Assembly: GCA_900554835.1 (NCBI GenBank)
Contig: USJD01000002.1
Span: 1-64,000 of the forward strand
Direction of reading: 5' to 3'
Source of the DNA: an uncultured Prevotella sp.
GTDB lineage: Bacteria; Bacteroidota; Bacteroidia; Bacteroidales; Bacteroidaceae
Length of the DNA stretch: 64,000 bases
How positions within the stretch are numbered: the first letter of the stretch is position 1; each line of letters starts with the position of its first letter. A model generated the notes under the pieces. It did no database searches, was not told the DNA's origin, and saw nothing but the letters and a program-made list of their open reading frames with translations. Position numbers and translations under genes: made by a program. Positions 53,129 through 63,098 of this stretch are shown in pieces.

Positions 53129-56100
53129 TTATTTCTTAGTAAACGTTTTGTAAATTGCAGGTAAAACCAACAAAGTCAATAATGTAGAAGTGATGAGTCC
53201 ACCGATAACAACAGTAGCCAAAGGTCTTTGTACCTCTGCTCCATCTCCGTGTGACAAAGCCATCGGTAAAAATCCTAACGATGCTACGAGTGCAGTCATT
53301 AATACTGGGCGGAGTCTGATCATACAACTATCAATAATTCTGGTGTGAATAAGTTGGGTGTTACTGAGCCCAGACTCTATTGCTTTTGATGAAAACTGAT
53401 TCTTCTGCATTTGATTCATTTCACCGATGAGTACAATTCCGTTAAGAACTGCAACGCCAAACAGGGCAATGAATCCAACTCCGGCTGAAATGGAGAAAGG
53501 CATACCTCTAAACCATAATGCCCATACTCCTCCTATGGCAGCCAATGGAATTGCCGAGAATACGAACAGACTTTCTCTTACGTTTTTAACTGTTGCATAA
53601 AGTAACAGGAAGATAATGATAAGCGCCAATGGCACTACTATCATCAATCGGTTAATTGCACTCTGTAAATTCTGGAACTCGCCACCATAGGTATAATAAT
53701 ATCCTTCCGGCAACTTCAGTTTCTCATCCAGCAGCTTCTGTATTTCATCCACTGTACTCTGCACGTCTCTACCTTTTATGTTGAAACCAACATAGATACG
53801 TCGGGCACCATTTTCATGAGAGATTTGTGCTGGAGCTGGTTCATAAATGATATCTGCAACCTGAGTTAATGGAATTGTTTTCCCGGAACCTATTGGGATG
53901 GCAAGATTTTGGATAGATGATACATTGCGGTCATTATTATCTAACCTTAATACAATGTCAAATTTCCGTTCTCCTTCATAAATGGAACCGGCTGTTCCGC
54001 CCGCAAATGAAGTTTCAAGTACTTGATTGATGTCATCAACGTTGATTCCGTATTCCGCCATCCTTTCATGATTATATACCACCTGAATCTGCGGTAAACC
54101 AGAAACCTGTTCTACAGATGTACCACTTACTCCCTGGATGCCACTAATCATCTTGCCTACATGTTCACCTAACTTAGTGAGTTCATCTAGATTATCTCCA
54201 AATATTTTGATTGCAACATCTTGCTTGATGCCAGTCAGCAACTCGTTATTGCGCATTTGGATAGGCTGTGATATTTCAGCCTCTAATCCCGGAATCGTAT
54301 GGAGTGTTTCTTCCATCTTTTCCATGAGCTCTTCTGTTGTTTCAGCGGAAGTCCATTCTGCTTTTGGCTTGAGTGAAATCATGATGTCCGCTCTTTCGAC
54401 AGGCATTGGGTCTGTTGGAATTTCGGCACTTCCTATACGGCTAACGACTTGTTTTACTTCCGGATATTCTGCCTTCAGCAGTTTCTCAGCCTTGGTACAA
54501 CTCTCTACCATTTGCGAAAGAGAAGTTCCTTGCGACATACTCATTTCTACGGCAAAATCTCCTTCTTCCAAACTTGGGATAAATTCTCCTCCAAGAAACT
54601 TGAATGCCACAAGACTGACACAGAACAAAGCAACGGCACCTGTTATCACGTTCTTGTTTTGTTTCAGTACCCAGTTGAGGACAGGAAGATACCATTGCTG
54701 TATTTTCTTGACCATCTTGTCGGCGAAAGTCTCTTTCTTGCTGATCTTCTTGCTAAGGAAGAGGCTACTTGCCATCGGAACATACGTAAGTGACAATATG
54801 AAGGCACCGAGTATGGCAAAAAATACAGTGAGAGCCATCGGACGGAACATCTTGCCTTCAATGCCCACTAAGGTCATCAAAGGAACATATACGATCATAA
54901 TCATGATTTCACCGAAGGCTGCACTTTGCCTGATACGTGAAGCAGAGAAATGAACTTCTTCATCCATCTCGGCTTGCGTGAGGCTCGTCTTCTGAGTTTT
55001 TTGGTTGATATGGGTAACTACGGCTTCCACAATAATGACAGCAGAATCCACAATCATACCGAAATCAATGGCTCCTAAACTCATCAGGTTGCCATCTATG
55101 CCAAAGGTCTTCATCATTCCAAAAGCGAATAGCATACTGAGTGGAATGATGCTTGCAACAACCAGTCCTGCTCTCCAGTTTCCTAAGAAAATGACCAATA
55201 CAAAGATGACAATGAGGCCTCCCATGATCAAGTTGTGCTCTATGGTTCCCTCAACACGCTTTACAAGATTTGTACGGTCAATGAAAGGTTCTATAATGAC
55301 ACCTTCTGGGAGGGATTTCTGAATCTGGGCAATTCTTGACTTGACATTTTTGCTTACTTCTTGGAAGTTTTCTCCTTTGAGCATAATAGCGATTCCGGCT
55401 ACAACTTCTCCCTCGCCATTTCTCGTGACGGCACCAAAACGGGTTGCGTGACCTTCCTGTACCTTGGCGATGTCTCCGACTTTTATTGTTATTCCGTTGA
55501 CATTCTTTACAGGTATGTTGGCGATATCATCAAAAGTCTTAGCCACACCAATAGCACGGATATAGTATTGGTTTGAGTTTTGCTCAATATAGCTTCCACC
55601 GGTATTGGCGTTGTTCTTTTGCAAGGCGTCGAAGACTTCGGATACAGTTATGCCATTAGCATTCAATCGGTCTGTGTTGATGGCTACTTCGTACTGTTTG
55701 ACAAATCCTCCCCAACCGCTCACTTCTGCAACACCAGGAGTTCCTGAAAGTTGTTTTCTGACAATCCAATCTTGGATCGTGCGAAGTTGCGTGAGGGAAT
55801 ACTTGTTTTCATACCCTTTCTTGGTTCGTACTGTATAGTGATATATTTCTCCCAGCGCAGTAGCGATGGGTCCCATTTCTGTAGAAGTGTTCTTTGGCAA
55901 CTCTTTTACTGCGTCGTTTAAAACCTGACTTACTTGAGAACGGGCCCAATAGATATCTGCCTGGTCATCAAAGATTAATGTTATAACTGATAATCCGCTT
56001 CTGGAAATGCTCCTTCGTTCTTGAAGGCGTGGTATATTGGCCAATGCCATCTCGATAGGAGTGGTTACATATTGTTCGACTTCCTGGGCACCCAGGGAAG

Positions 56101-56260
56101 GTGCTTGGGTAATTACTTGAACCTGATTATCGGTGATGTCTGGTGTAGAGTCAAACGGCAATGTAGCCAACGACCAAAGTCCCCAAACTATAAGCGATAT
56201 AGTGAGGAAACCTACCACAAACTTGTGCTTGATGGAACTTGTAATTAGTTTCTGAAACAT
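53129..56260 (-). CDS. CzcA/CusA-type heavy-metal RND pump
   Basis: 1043 residues, 12 membrane helices with two large periplasmic loops. The N-terminus (ITSSIKHKFVVGFLTISLIVWG) and FDSTPDITDNQVQV are HME-RND hallmarks. Helix 4 reads DFGMIVDSAVIIVE, matching the D-x5-D-x6-E set used by CzcA (proton relay) rather than the CusA pattern, so divalent cations (Zn, Co, Ni, Cd) are likelier substrates than Cu/Ag. It is driven by protons and works with the adaptor and TolC-type proteins on either side. Length is normal. Confidence 0.93.
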   Translation of the reverse strand: MFQKLITSSIKHKFVVGFLTISLIVWGLWSLATLPFDSTPDITDNQVQVITQAPSLGAQEVEQYVTTPIEMALANIPRLQERRSISRSGLSVITLIFDDQADIYWARSQVSQVLNDAVKELPKNTSTEMGPIATALGEIYHYTVRTKKGYENKYSLTQLRTIQDWIVRKQLSGTPGVAEVSGWGGFVKQYEVAINTDRLNANGITVSEVFDALQKNNANTGGSYIEQNSNQYYIRAIGVAKTFDDIANIPVKNVNGITIKVGDIAKVQEGHATRFGAVTRNGEGEVVAGIAIMLKGENFQEVSKNVKSRIAQIQKSLPEGVIIEPFIDRTNLVKRVEGTIEHNLIMGGLIVIFVLVIFLGNWRAGLVVASIIPLSMLFAFGMMKTFGIDGNLMSLGAIDFGMIVDSAVIIVEAVVTHINQKTQKTSLTQAEMDEEVHFSASRIRQSAAFGEIMIMIVYVPLMTLVGIEGKMFRPMALTVFFAILGAFILSLTYVPMASSLFLSKKISKKETFADKMVKKIQQWYLPVLNWVLKQNKNVITGAVALFCVSLVAFKFLGGEFIPSLEEGDFAVEMSMSQGTSLSQMVESCTKAEKLLKAEYPEVKQVVSRIGSAEIPTDPMPVERADIMISLKPKAEWTSAETTEELMEKMEETLHTIPGLEAEISQPIQMRNNELLTGIKQDVAIKIFGDNLDELTKLGEHVGKMISGIQGVSGTSVEQVSGLPQIQVVYNHERMAEYGINVDDINQVLETSFAGGTAGSIYEGERKFDIVLRLDNNDRNVSSIQNLAIPIGSGKTIPLTQVADIIYEPAPAQISHENGARRIYVGFNIKGRDVQSTVDEIQKLLDEKLKLPEGYYYTYGGEFQNLQSAINRLMIVVPLALIIIFLLLYATVKNVRESLFVFSAIPLAAIGGVWALWFRGMPFSISAGVGFIALFGVAVLNGIVLIGEMNQMQKNQFSSKAIESGLSNTQLIHTRIIDSCMIRLRPVLMTALVASLGFLPMALSHGDGAEVQRPLATVVIGGLITSTLLTLLVLPAIYKTFTKK

Positions 56261-56309
56261 GATGTCCTTTTAAATTTGTAAATTGATTAATAATTTTAAT
56301 TTCCGGACA

Positions 56310-57491
56310 CTAATCTTCTTCTCCATGATCGCCAATCTGCGATGCCAGGTAGAAAGCATTATCAGTCACTATCTTTTGTCCATTCTGTATGTGCTTGCAG
56401 AGTGAAACCTCTGTATATCCGTCATTGCTGACTCCAGTTGTCACTTCATGTCGTGAAAAACTGTATTCTCCATTTTGTGGTTGTTTATTGAGTGCAAAGA
56501 TATATTGTTTACCTTCTATATTAACAATAGCTTTGTTAGGAAGCGCAACACAAAGCTGGCGTCCTGTCGCTATTTGTCCGGATACATACATGCCATCAAA
56601 GAGGTTTGTGCCTCTGGTCGCATCAAGTTTGACATGTACAGCAACGCTTTTTGTTCCTTGGTTAAAGTATTCGTTCATACCATAGACATGACCGGAGACT
56701 TTTACGCCTGGTTGATTGGTGAGTGAGAGTAATACTCGGTTTCCAATCTTTACTTTATTCAGATCTCGTTCAAAAACATTCAAGTCACATTCTACAGCAT
56801 TGTTATTTCTGATTTTCATCAAAGGCGTCTGCATGTCTGCGTAACTTCCCAAAGCTGCTGTAATTTCGCTTACCGTACCTTTGATAGGAGCATATAAAGG
56901 GAAGACAGTTGTAAATTTTCCCTTCGTCACAGATGCTGTAGAGATGCCCAACTGAGTCAGCTGGCGACCGATTCCTATAAGATTTGCTTTCGCCACCTTA
57001 TAGTCTTTTTCAGATAAGAGTAGTGTTTTTTTGATACCGGCTCCTGCGGAGGCCAGTGTTTTCTGTCTTTCCATTTCAAGCTTCGCACTTTCCATTTCTT
57101 TATATGCAGAATAGTAGTCTTTCTGTAAAGATACGATTTCTGTATTTTCAATGGTTGCAACAACTTGTCCTTTATTGATCTGTTGACCTTCTTTCACAGA
57201 AATGGATTTGACGACACCGCCCATGAGGGAAGCCACGTCTGCCATATTCTGAGCCCTAAGAACTAATGTGCCGTTTACATGAAGCATTGCATCCAGTTCG
57301 CGCTTTTGAGCCTCTCCTAATTTGAGATCAATAGCATTCAGTTGTTTGCTGGTTAAAGGAATGTTTTGAAAATCCACTTCTTCTTCCTTTTCTTCATTCT
57401 CCTCCGTGTCTGCTTTACTTTCAGAATAAAAGCTGAAAGCAAAAAATGCGATTGCAGTACATACTACAATCAAAGATATTCTTTTCACCAT
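56310..57491 (-). CDS. RND periplasmic adaptor (CzcB/CusB-like)
   Basis: 393 residues with an N-terminal membrane/signal segment (ISLIVVCTAIAFFAFSF) and an acidic stretch (TEENEEKEEEVDF). The adaptor plan follows: beta-barrel strands, a lipoyl half-motif (GVVKSISVKEGQQINKGQVVATIENTEI), a coiled-coil hairpin (KDYYSAYKEMESAKLEMERQKTLA), the second lipoyl half and a membrane-proximal domain. It links the pump to the outer-membrane duct and may deliver metal. It lacks a CusF-like Met-rich N-terminus. Confidence 0.92.
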   Translation of the reverse strand: MVKRISLIVVCTAIAFFAFSFYSESKADTEENEEKEEEVDFQNIPLTSKQLNAIDLKLGEAQKRELDAMLHVNGTLVLRAQNMADVASLMGGVVKSISVKEGQQINKGQVVATIENTEIVSLQKDYYSAYKEMESAKLEMERQKTLASAGAGIKKTLLLSEKDYKVAKANLIGIGRQLTQLGISTASVTKGKFTTVFPLYAPIKGTVSEITAALGSYADMQTPLMKIRNNNAVECDLNVFERDLNKVKIGNRVLLSLTNQPGVKVSGHVYGMNEYFNQGTKSVAVHVKLDATRGTNLFDGMYVSGQIATGRQLCVALPNKAIVNIEGKQYIFALNKQPQNGEYSFSRHEVTTGVSNDGYTEVSLCKHIQNGQKIVTDNAFYLASQIGDHGEED

Positions 57492-57629
57492 TTTCTTATT
57501 TATTCTTTTGTTTAGTATTTGCTACTCAATCCAAGTTGCTTCTTTATAGATCAAGCAGTTTCTTTATAGATTCTGTCGCAATGAAATGATGGAATTTCAT
57601 CTTAAGATGCGAGCGTCTTCAGTTATCAA

Positions 57630-58052
57630 CTAAAGAAATGAAATGAAGTAAGAAAATGGAGGTCCCCGTAAAAAGCTATTCACAGAAACCCCTAACTTGA
57701 TTGCCATAGTTTTTTGTTGCCATTTTGACATGACAATCTTGTAGCATGGGGTCAATTGAATAGAAGAAGGCAATAGGGCTACGAAAATATTTTTGTCGTA
57801 GTCCAGATGTTTGTATATGGATTTTATATTTTTGCCATTAGAGAAGAACTGATGCATCTGGTGAATATTGCATCCCTCATTGTCTTTCTCATGGTGTGCA
57901 GTATGCTTATCATTAATATTTCCATCATATTCGCATTGTTGTTCTATAAAACAAACTTGCCCCATATGATGGTGGTGAAGTATAATTGTAGATAGCAACA
58001 AAGCGCATGTTGCTATCCACATATTTAAAATATGAATTTTATACTTTACCAT
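57630..58052 (-). CDS. His-rich small exported protein (DUF6769-like)
   Basis: 140 residues with a membrane segment at the start (ILNMWIATCALLLSTIILHHHHMG), then a His/Cys-rich stretch (HHHHMGQVCFIEQQCEYDGNINDKHTAHHEKDNEGCNIHQMHQFF). Such proteins sit before Czc/Cus operons in many Bacteroidota; I believe the family is DUF6769. The His and Cys residues suggest metal binding or sensing in the periplasm. Co-transcription with the adaptor gene (138 nt downstream) is probable; no separate promoter is seen between. Confidence 0.75.
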   Translation of the reverse strand: MVKYKIHILNMWIATCALLLSTIILHHHHMGQVCFIEQQCEYDGNINDKHTAHHEKDNEGCNIHQMHQFFSNGKNIKSIYKHLDYDKNIFVALLPSSIQLTPCYKIVMSKWQQKTMAIKLGVSVNSFLRGPPFSYFISFL

Positions 58053-58091
58053 GATTGTAATATTAAGTCAGTTGATGTTTCTATACGATTG

Positions 58092-58122
58092 CAAAGTTAC
58101 TATTTAAAATTGGCATTTCAAA
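58092..58122 (-). promoter_or_regulatory. Promoter of the metal-efflux operon
   Basis: Minus strand TTTG (58122-58119), 19 nt, TAACTTTG (58099-58092). It lies 40 nt upstream of the start at 58052. No metal-responsive operator is recognised. Confidence 0.75.
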
Positions 58123-58249
58123 ATTCAAAGATGTTTTTTAACTAAATCTCGCTTAATTCAGTAAAAAAACGAAAAAAAATGATGTACTTAACGAAAAAGT
58201 TTATACTTTTGCTCTCAATTTATATAAAGGTGTTTTAATTCAATGTGCT

Positions 58250-59905
58250 ATGTTTTGTAATGGACAGAAAAAATATCGATTATGTGTTGCAATATTGATT
58301 GTTGTTTCACTTTTGATTTGCATATATCTGATAGCTTTCAGTTGCTTCTTTTCTAAAAAGCAGATCCAATCGGCTATGATACCAGTCAAGGTTTACTCTC
58401 AATATGAAATATTGGATGGAGGAAAAGTGGTTTATCATTTTGATAAAGATACCATTTCTGCTACTGGATATTTCTTCAATAAATTCTTTTTTGTCCCTTC
58501 CTGTCAAGGTCGTATTTATGCTGATTTTGATAGTACTATCTGGCAAAATAAATATAAGGATGTAAATACGGAAAAATTGGTGCAACTTCATATCGATTCC
58601 TTGAAAACGAAGTATAGTCAGTCTAAGTGGATTGATGGTGAGTTGTCTTATTATTTGAAATGTCATAATGCCAGTGATGAAGGATTTTTTCGAATTTCTC
58701 AGGTTGTTTTAAAAGAAGAAAACCTTCGTGATTCTACTCGAAAGATGTTGGATTCTTTAAATCATCTGTCACATAAGTCTTTGAAGATAGTTCGTCACTT
58801 GGAATTCGTTGCGATTTGTCCTTCTGGTAAGGCTAATAGAAAACAAGTTGAGAAATTAAAACATGTTGGTGGAAATGTTTTCCAATTGTTCTCTGAAACG
58901 TTACCTGAAGAGTCATGTGCTTTGTCTTTTCATAAGTCAAAAGAATTGGCTTCTTTGAGTATTGTCCCTATTTTGTTTGATGCCAAATTGGATTATCTTT
59001 TGGGCACAACAGGAACTTATAATGGTGAGGTTGATTCTTTAGGATTGCCTCATGGTCATGGTGAATGGCAGGGCTTTACCGATGCTGCCTATTACCAGGG
59101 AAGCTGGAAACATGGAAAGCGTGATGGCTTTGGTTTTTCTGTTGCAGATAAAAGTCAGTTGCGCATAGGAGAATGGGTACTGGATAAATATAAAGGGGAA
59201 CGATTGGTTTATAGTTCTGATCGAATCTACGGTATTGATATCTCTAAATATCAGCATGTTATAAAAGGTAAGAAATACAATATCGATTGGAAGCGCCTGC
59301 GTATTTCCCATCTTGGCAATATCAGTAAAAAAACAATTAATGGAGATGTTAATTATCCGATTAGTTTCATCTATATTAAAAGTACTGAAGGGGCAAGTTT
59401 GTTAAATCCTTTTTATAGAAAAGACTATGTGGCAGCACGGGCACATGGATATAAGGTAGGAAGTTATCATTTCTTTTCTACTCTAACTCCTGCTACTTTG
59501 CAGGCACGTCAATTCCTTAAAAATTCATATGTCAAATCGGGTGACTTGCCGCCTGTTCTTGATGTTGAGCCTACTAAAGCCCAAATTCAGAAGATGGGAG
59601 GCGTGGATGTCCTTTTGTCCAGAATGAGAATATGGTTAAGAATGGTTGAAAAAGAAACGGGTAAACGTCCTATTATTTATGTAAGTCAGACTTTTGTAAA
59701 TCGCTATCTGAGCCAAGCGACAGATATAAAGCAAAAGTATCAGGTATGGATTGCAAGATATGGAGAATACAAGCCTGACATCAAGTTGGTTTTCTGGCAA
59801 CTTTGTCCTGATGGTAGGGTTACTGGAATTCGGGGTCATGTAGATATCAATGTATTTAATGGTTATCATGATTCTTTCAAGCAGTTTATCTCTAATCTGA
59901 AGTGA
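58250..59905 (+). CDS. MORN-repeat/GH25 lysozyme fusion
   Basis: 551 residues. A membrane anchor (VAILIVVSLLICIYLIAFSCFF) precedes an unrecognised ~230-residue domain, two or three MORN-type repeats (GTYNGEVDSLGLPHGHGEW, YYQGSWKHGKRDGFGF; about 250-310) and a C-terminal GH25 muramidase: GIDISKYQ, FIYIKSTEGASLLNP, GSYHFFS, VLDVEPT (Asp/Glu catalytic region), VFWQLCPDG and VDINVFNG. It should cleave peptidoglycan glycan strands while fixed to the membrane. MORN repeats often bind lipid or organise protein contacts. A -7 box TACTTTTG at 58204-58211 lacks a good -33. Confidence 0.88.
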   Translation: MFCNGQKKYRLCVAILIVVSLLICIYLIAFSCFFSKKQIQSAMIPVKVYSQYEILDGGKVVYHFDKDTISATGYFFNKFFFVPSCQGRIYADFDSTIWQNKYKDVNTEKLVQLHIDSLKTKYSQSKWIDGELSYYLKCHNASDEGFFRISQVVLKEENLRDSTRKMLDSLNHLSHKSLKIVRHLEFVAICPSGKANRKQVEKLKHVGGNVFQLFSETLPEESCALSFHKSKELASLSIVPILFDAKLDYLLGTTGTYNGEVDSLGLPHGHGEWQGFTDAAYYQGSWKHGKRDGFGFSVADKSQLRIGEWVLDKYKGERLVYSSDRIYGIDISKYQHVIKGKKYNIDWKRLRISHLGNISKKTINGDVNYPISFIYIKSTEGASLLNPFYRKDYVAARAHGYKVGSYHFFSTLTPATLQARQFLKNSYVKSGDLPPVLDVEPTKAQIQKMGGVDVLLSRMRIWLRMVEKETGKRPIIYVSQTFVNRYLSQATDIKQKYQVWIARYGEYKPDIKLVFWQLCPDGRVTGIRGHVDINVFNGYHDSFKQFISNLK

Positions 59906-60042
59906 ACCGTAATAAAAAATATGCTTTTCTCCAAAAATATATTGTTAAAGTATATTAATGAAAATAACAATGATGCAATATTTTTCTTATATTTGCGTGG
60001 TATTATATATACGCAATTAAAAATAGGAGTAAAAAGCATAGG

Positions 60043-60915
60043 ATGAGACAACTTAAGATTCAAAAAAGTATAACCAATCGTAACAGCGAGGCACTTGATA
60101 AGTATCTTGTTGAGATAGGTCGTGCCCCAATGGTGTCAATTGACGAAGAGATAGAATTGGCCCAAATCATTAAGAAAGGTGGTCGTGCTGCGGAAAGAGC
60201 AAAGAACAGATTAGTTGAGGCTAATCTTCGTTTTGTGGTCTCTGTTGCCAAACAGTATCAGCATCAGGGGTTAACTCTTACTGATTTAATTGATGAGGGT
60301 AATATCGGATTGATTAAAGCTGCAGAAAGATTTGATGAAACACGAGGCTTTAAGTTTATTTCTTATGCGGTTTGGTGGATTCGACAGAGTATTTTGCAAG
60401 CAATAGCTGAGCAAAGTAGAATAGTCAGACTTCCTCTTAATCAGGTTGGTTCCTTGAATAAGGTTAATCAGGAAAGTAATAGATTTGAACAAGAAAACCA
60501 GCGTCGCCCAAGTGTAGAAGAACTTGCACAGCGCACTGGTATAGATGAGGAAAAAATCTCTCAAAGCATGGCGGCAAGTGGTCATCATGTAAGTATTGAT
60601 GCGCCTTTCGGTGAAGATGATGACAATTCTATGGTTGATGTCATGGCCAGTGGTGATGATAGTCGCACAGATAAGCATGTTGATCATGAAAGTATGGCTA
60701 TGGAACTCCGTCAGGTTTTGGATAAGGTTCTTAAAGACAGGGAAAAGCAGATTGTTTGTGCCTGCTTTGGAATTGGAGAAACTGAAAAAGGATTGGAAGA
60801 AATTGGAGATAAAATGGGATTGACCCGAGAAAGAGTTCGTCAAATACGTGAGAAAAGTATTACAAAACTTAGAGATTCCGGAAATGTCAAAATTCTGATG
60901 AAATACTTAGGGTAA
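60043..60915 (+). CDS. rpoD: Primary RNA polymerase sigma factor
   Basis: 290 residues, the short Bacteroidota form without region 1.1. Region 1.2 (LDKYLVEIGRAPMVSIDEEIELAQ), regions 2.1-2.4 (NLRFVVSVAKQYQHQGLTLTDLIDEGNIGLIKAAERFDETRGFKFISYAVWWIRQSI), region 3 and region 4.2 (GLTRERVRQIREKSITKLR) are intact. It recognises the TTTG/TAnnTTTG promoters seen across this window. A -7-like TATATTTG lies at 59988-59995 with a weak -33. Confidence 0.96.
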   Translation: MRQLKIQKSITNRNSEALDKYLVEIGRAPMVSIDEEIELAQIIKKGGRAAERAKNRLVEANLRFVVSVAKQYQHQGLTLTDLIDEGNIGLIKAAERFDETRGFKFISYAVWWIRQSILQAIAEQSRIVRLPLNQVGSLNKVNQESNRFEQENQRRPSVEELAQRTGIDEEKISQSMAASGHHVSIDAPFGEDDDNSMVDVMASGDDSRTDKHVDHESMAMELRQVLDKVLKDREKQIVCACFGIGETEKGLEEIGDKMGLTRERVRQIREKSITKLRDSGNVKILMKYLG

Positions 60916-60939
60916 TTTTTGAAAAAACATTTAATTCTC

Positions 60940-60970
60940 TTTGTTGTTTCATAAAAATATACTATCTTTG
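60940..60970 (+). promoter_or_regulatory. Promoter of the DUF5686 gene
   Basis: TTTG (60940-60943), 19 nt, TATCTTTG (60963-60970). Transcription should start near 60975, inside the hairpin at 60972-60999, which is probably the rpoD terminator. Confidence 0.75.
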
Positions 60971-60971
60971 C

Positions 60972-61004
60972 AATCGGGTGCTTTTCCAAGCTCCCGATTT
61001 TTTG
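60972..61004 (+). terminator. rpoD terminator overlapping the next gene's start region
   Basis: AATCGGG (60972-60978) pairs with CCCGATT (60993-60999), and GCTT (60980-60983) with AAGC (60988-60991) inside, followed by a T-run. It ends 3 nt before the ATG at 61007. Confidence 0.7.
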
Positions 61005-61006
61005 TT

Positions 61007-63070
61007 ATGAGGCTTCTGGTTCATATTATAATCTGTATTTTCTTGTCTTTATCGCTGGATGGATATGCAAGGAATGTTACACCGAAAGACGATTTCCGCG
61101 ATTCGGTGATGGATCGTATCTATCGATATTATCAGTTGTCTTATTCGCATTCCGAACAAACTCATGAGTCTTATGCATACACGAAATTTATGATGCGTAC
61201 CAATCATCGCAACTTTACGTTGGCTATGGTTCCTTCGCTTTATGCGATAGCTCATGGTTCCGGTAGAGAATTTATGGGAGAATATTATAGTAAATACACG
61301 GTAAAAGAGAAGAATAAGATGACTCCTCATCGTTTACTATGTATTACTACAATTCCTCACAAAAGGAATGCGATGCCTTCCCTGCTGAATTACCTTACTC
61401 CGAATGTTTATGGTGAATGTCTTTTTCAAGACAATATATTGTCTCCCTATCATCGGTCAAACAGAAAATATTATAAATATATGGTCACGGCTCTTCCTTT
61501 TGGAAAGGCTCAGGTTTATGCCTACCCTAAATTGAAAAATACTCAATTGGTTACGAGTATGGCTATTGTGGATAGTCATACGGGTAGAATAAATTTGGTT
61601 GATTTTGAAGGTGAGTATGATATGACCCGCTTCTTTATCAGTGTAGTGATGAATAAAGAGGATTCTGTGGGTTCTTTGTATCCGAAGAAGTGTGACCTCA
61701 GAGCTAATTTCCGTTTTATGGGAAATCAGATAACGGCCAGATATTCTACTATTTATGGCTTGCCGAAATTATTGTCGGATTCTTTGAATAATGTTGAAGA
61801 TACTACATTGATGGCAAAGGTGCGCCCTACCCCGTTGAATGAGGAGGAATTGCATTTCTTGAACCATTATTATCAGAAAAAGAATGAAAGGGATTCTTTG
61901 GCCAAAAACGAAAAACATAAAAAGTCTTTTGTAAAAGATGTGTTATGGGATATTGTGGGTGATAATGTCCTAAATCGTATCAAGCAAAATTTCGGAAAAC
62001 AAAATCAGGGGTACCTTAGAATTAATCCTATTCTGAATCCTCTTTATATGGGTTATTCTGAAAGAAAGGGATTTGTGTATAAGTTTGATGTGCGAGGAAG
62101 TTATTCTTTTAGTGATGATGTGCAATTTGCTCTTCGCTTTAAAGCTGGTTATGCTTTCAAGCAGCATCGCTTCTATTTCAGTATTCCTGCTACTCTTAAC
62201 TACAATAAAAAGCATGATGGATTTCTCCAGTTTGAACTGGGTAATGGTAACCGAATCAATACCAATGTTGTGGCTCGCCGTATATTGGATATCAGTGAGA
62301 AAAAAGATAGTCTTATCAATTTCCCATATGGTGATTATACGGCTTTTAAGGATAATTATTGGCGACTGACGAATCATTGGATGTTCAATAACTATATAGG
62401 TTTTGAGTTGGGAGTCATTGCCCATCAGCGTAAATCTATAAGTCCGGAATTTTATAAGGAAAACAATTTTCCAAGTTTGTATAGATCAGTTGCGCCAGCA
62501 TTGGCTCTGGTTTGGCATCCTATCGGGAAAAACGGTCCTGTCGTAAAAGTTGATTATGAAAGAAGTTTTAATCATTTTCTTCATTCCAATATCAGCTACG
62601 AACGGGTTGAAATGGATATGCAAGATATTATCAACATGTCAAGAAGGCGGAGCCTTTCTTTGCGTTTGGGTTCTGGATTCTATACTCAGAAAGGTGACCA
62701 TTGGTATTTTGTTGATTATACCAATTTTAGGGACAATAATTTACCTGGCGGCTGGAATGATGATTGGGCAGGCGAATTTGAATTGCTTAACTCAGGATGG
62801 TATAATGCATCAGATTATTATGTTCGTTCCAATGTTACCTATGAGTCGCCTGCGTTGTTTGCTGCCTGGTTGCCATGGGTTGGACGTTTTATAGAAAATG
62901 AACGATACTATGTCAATGCCCTCATGGTTAGACATCTTCATCCTTATACGGAATGGGGATACGGTTTCAAAACCCGTGTGGCTTCGGTAGGCATATTTGC
63001 TTCTTTTCAAAATACAAGATTCCAAGGAGTCGGTTGTAAATTCGGCTTCGAATTATTTAGGGAATGGTAA
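61007..63070 (+). CDS. DUF5686 family outer-membrane protein
   Basis: 687 residues with a signal peptide (MRLLVHIIICIFLSLSLDGYA). Early part: YSHSEQTHESYAYTKFMMRTNHRN and later blocks with alternating aromatic strands (YKFDVRGSYSFSDDVQFALRFKAGYAF, FYFSIPATLNYNKKHDGFLQFELGNGNRI, GVGCKFGFELF) fit a C-terminal beta-barrel of the DUF5686 family. The start at 61007 is chosen because it gives the signal peptide; a longer frame from 60941 would begin at TTG inside the promoter. Function unknown. Confidence 0.82.
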   Translation: MRLLVHIIICIFLSLSLDGYARNVTPKDDFRDSVMDRIYRYYQLSYSHSEQTHESYAYTKFMMRTNHRNFTLAMVPSLYAIAHGSGREFMGEYYSKYTVKEKNKMTPHRLLCITTIPHKRNAMPSLLNYLTPNVYGECLFQDNILSPYHRSNRKYYKYMVTALPFGKAQVYAYPKLKNTQLVTSMAIVDSHTGRINLVDFEGEYDMTRFFISVVMNKEDSVGSLYPKKCDLRANFRFMGNQITARYSTIYGLPKLLSDSLNNVEDTTLMAKVRPTPLNEEELHFLNHYYQKKNERDSLAKNEKHKKSFVKDVLWDIVGDNVLNRIKQNFGKQNQGYLRINPILNPLYMGYSERKGFVYKFDVRGSYSFSDDVQFALRFKAGYAFKQHRFYFSIPATLNYNKKHDGFLQFELGNGNRINTNVVARRILDISEKKDSLINFPYGDYTAFKDNYWRLTNHWMFNNYIGFELGVIAHQRKSISPEFYKENNFPSLYRSVAPALALVWHPIGKNGPVVKVDYERSFNHFLHSNISYERVEMDMQDIINMSRRRSLSLRLGSGFYTQKGDHWYFVDYTNFRDNNLPGGWNDDWAGEFELLNSGWYNASDYYVRSNVTYESPALFAAWLPWVGRFIENERYYVNALMVRHLHPYTEWGYGFKTRVASVGIFASFQNTRFQGVGCKFGFELFREW

Positions 63071-63098
63071 TAACAATTTAATATACAAGCAATAAGAT

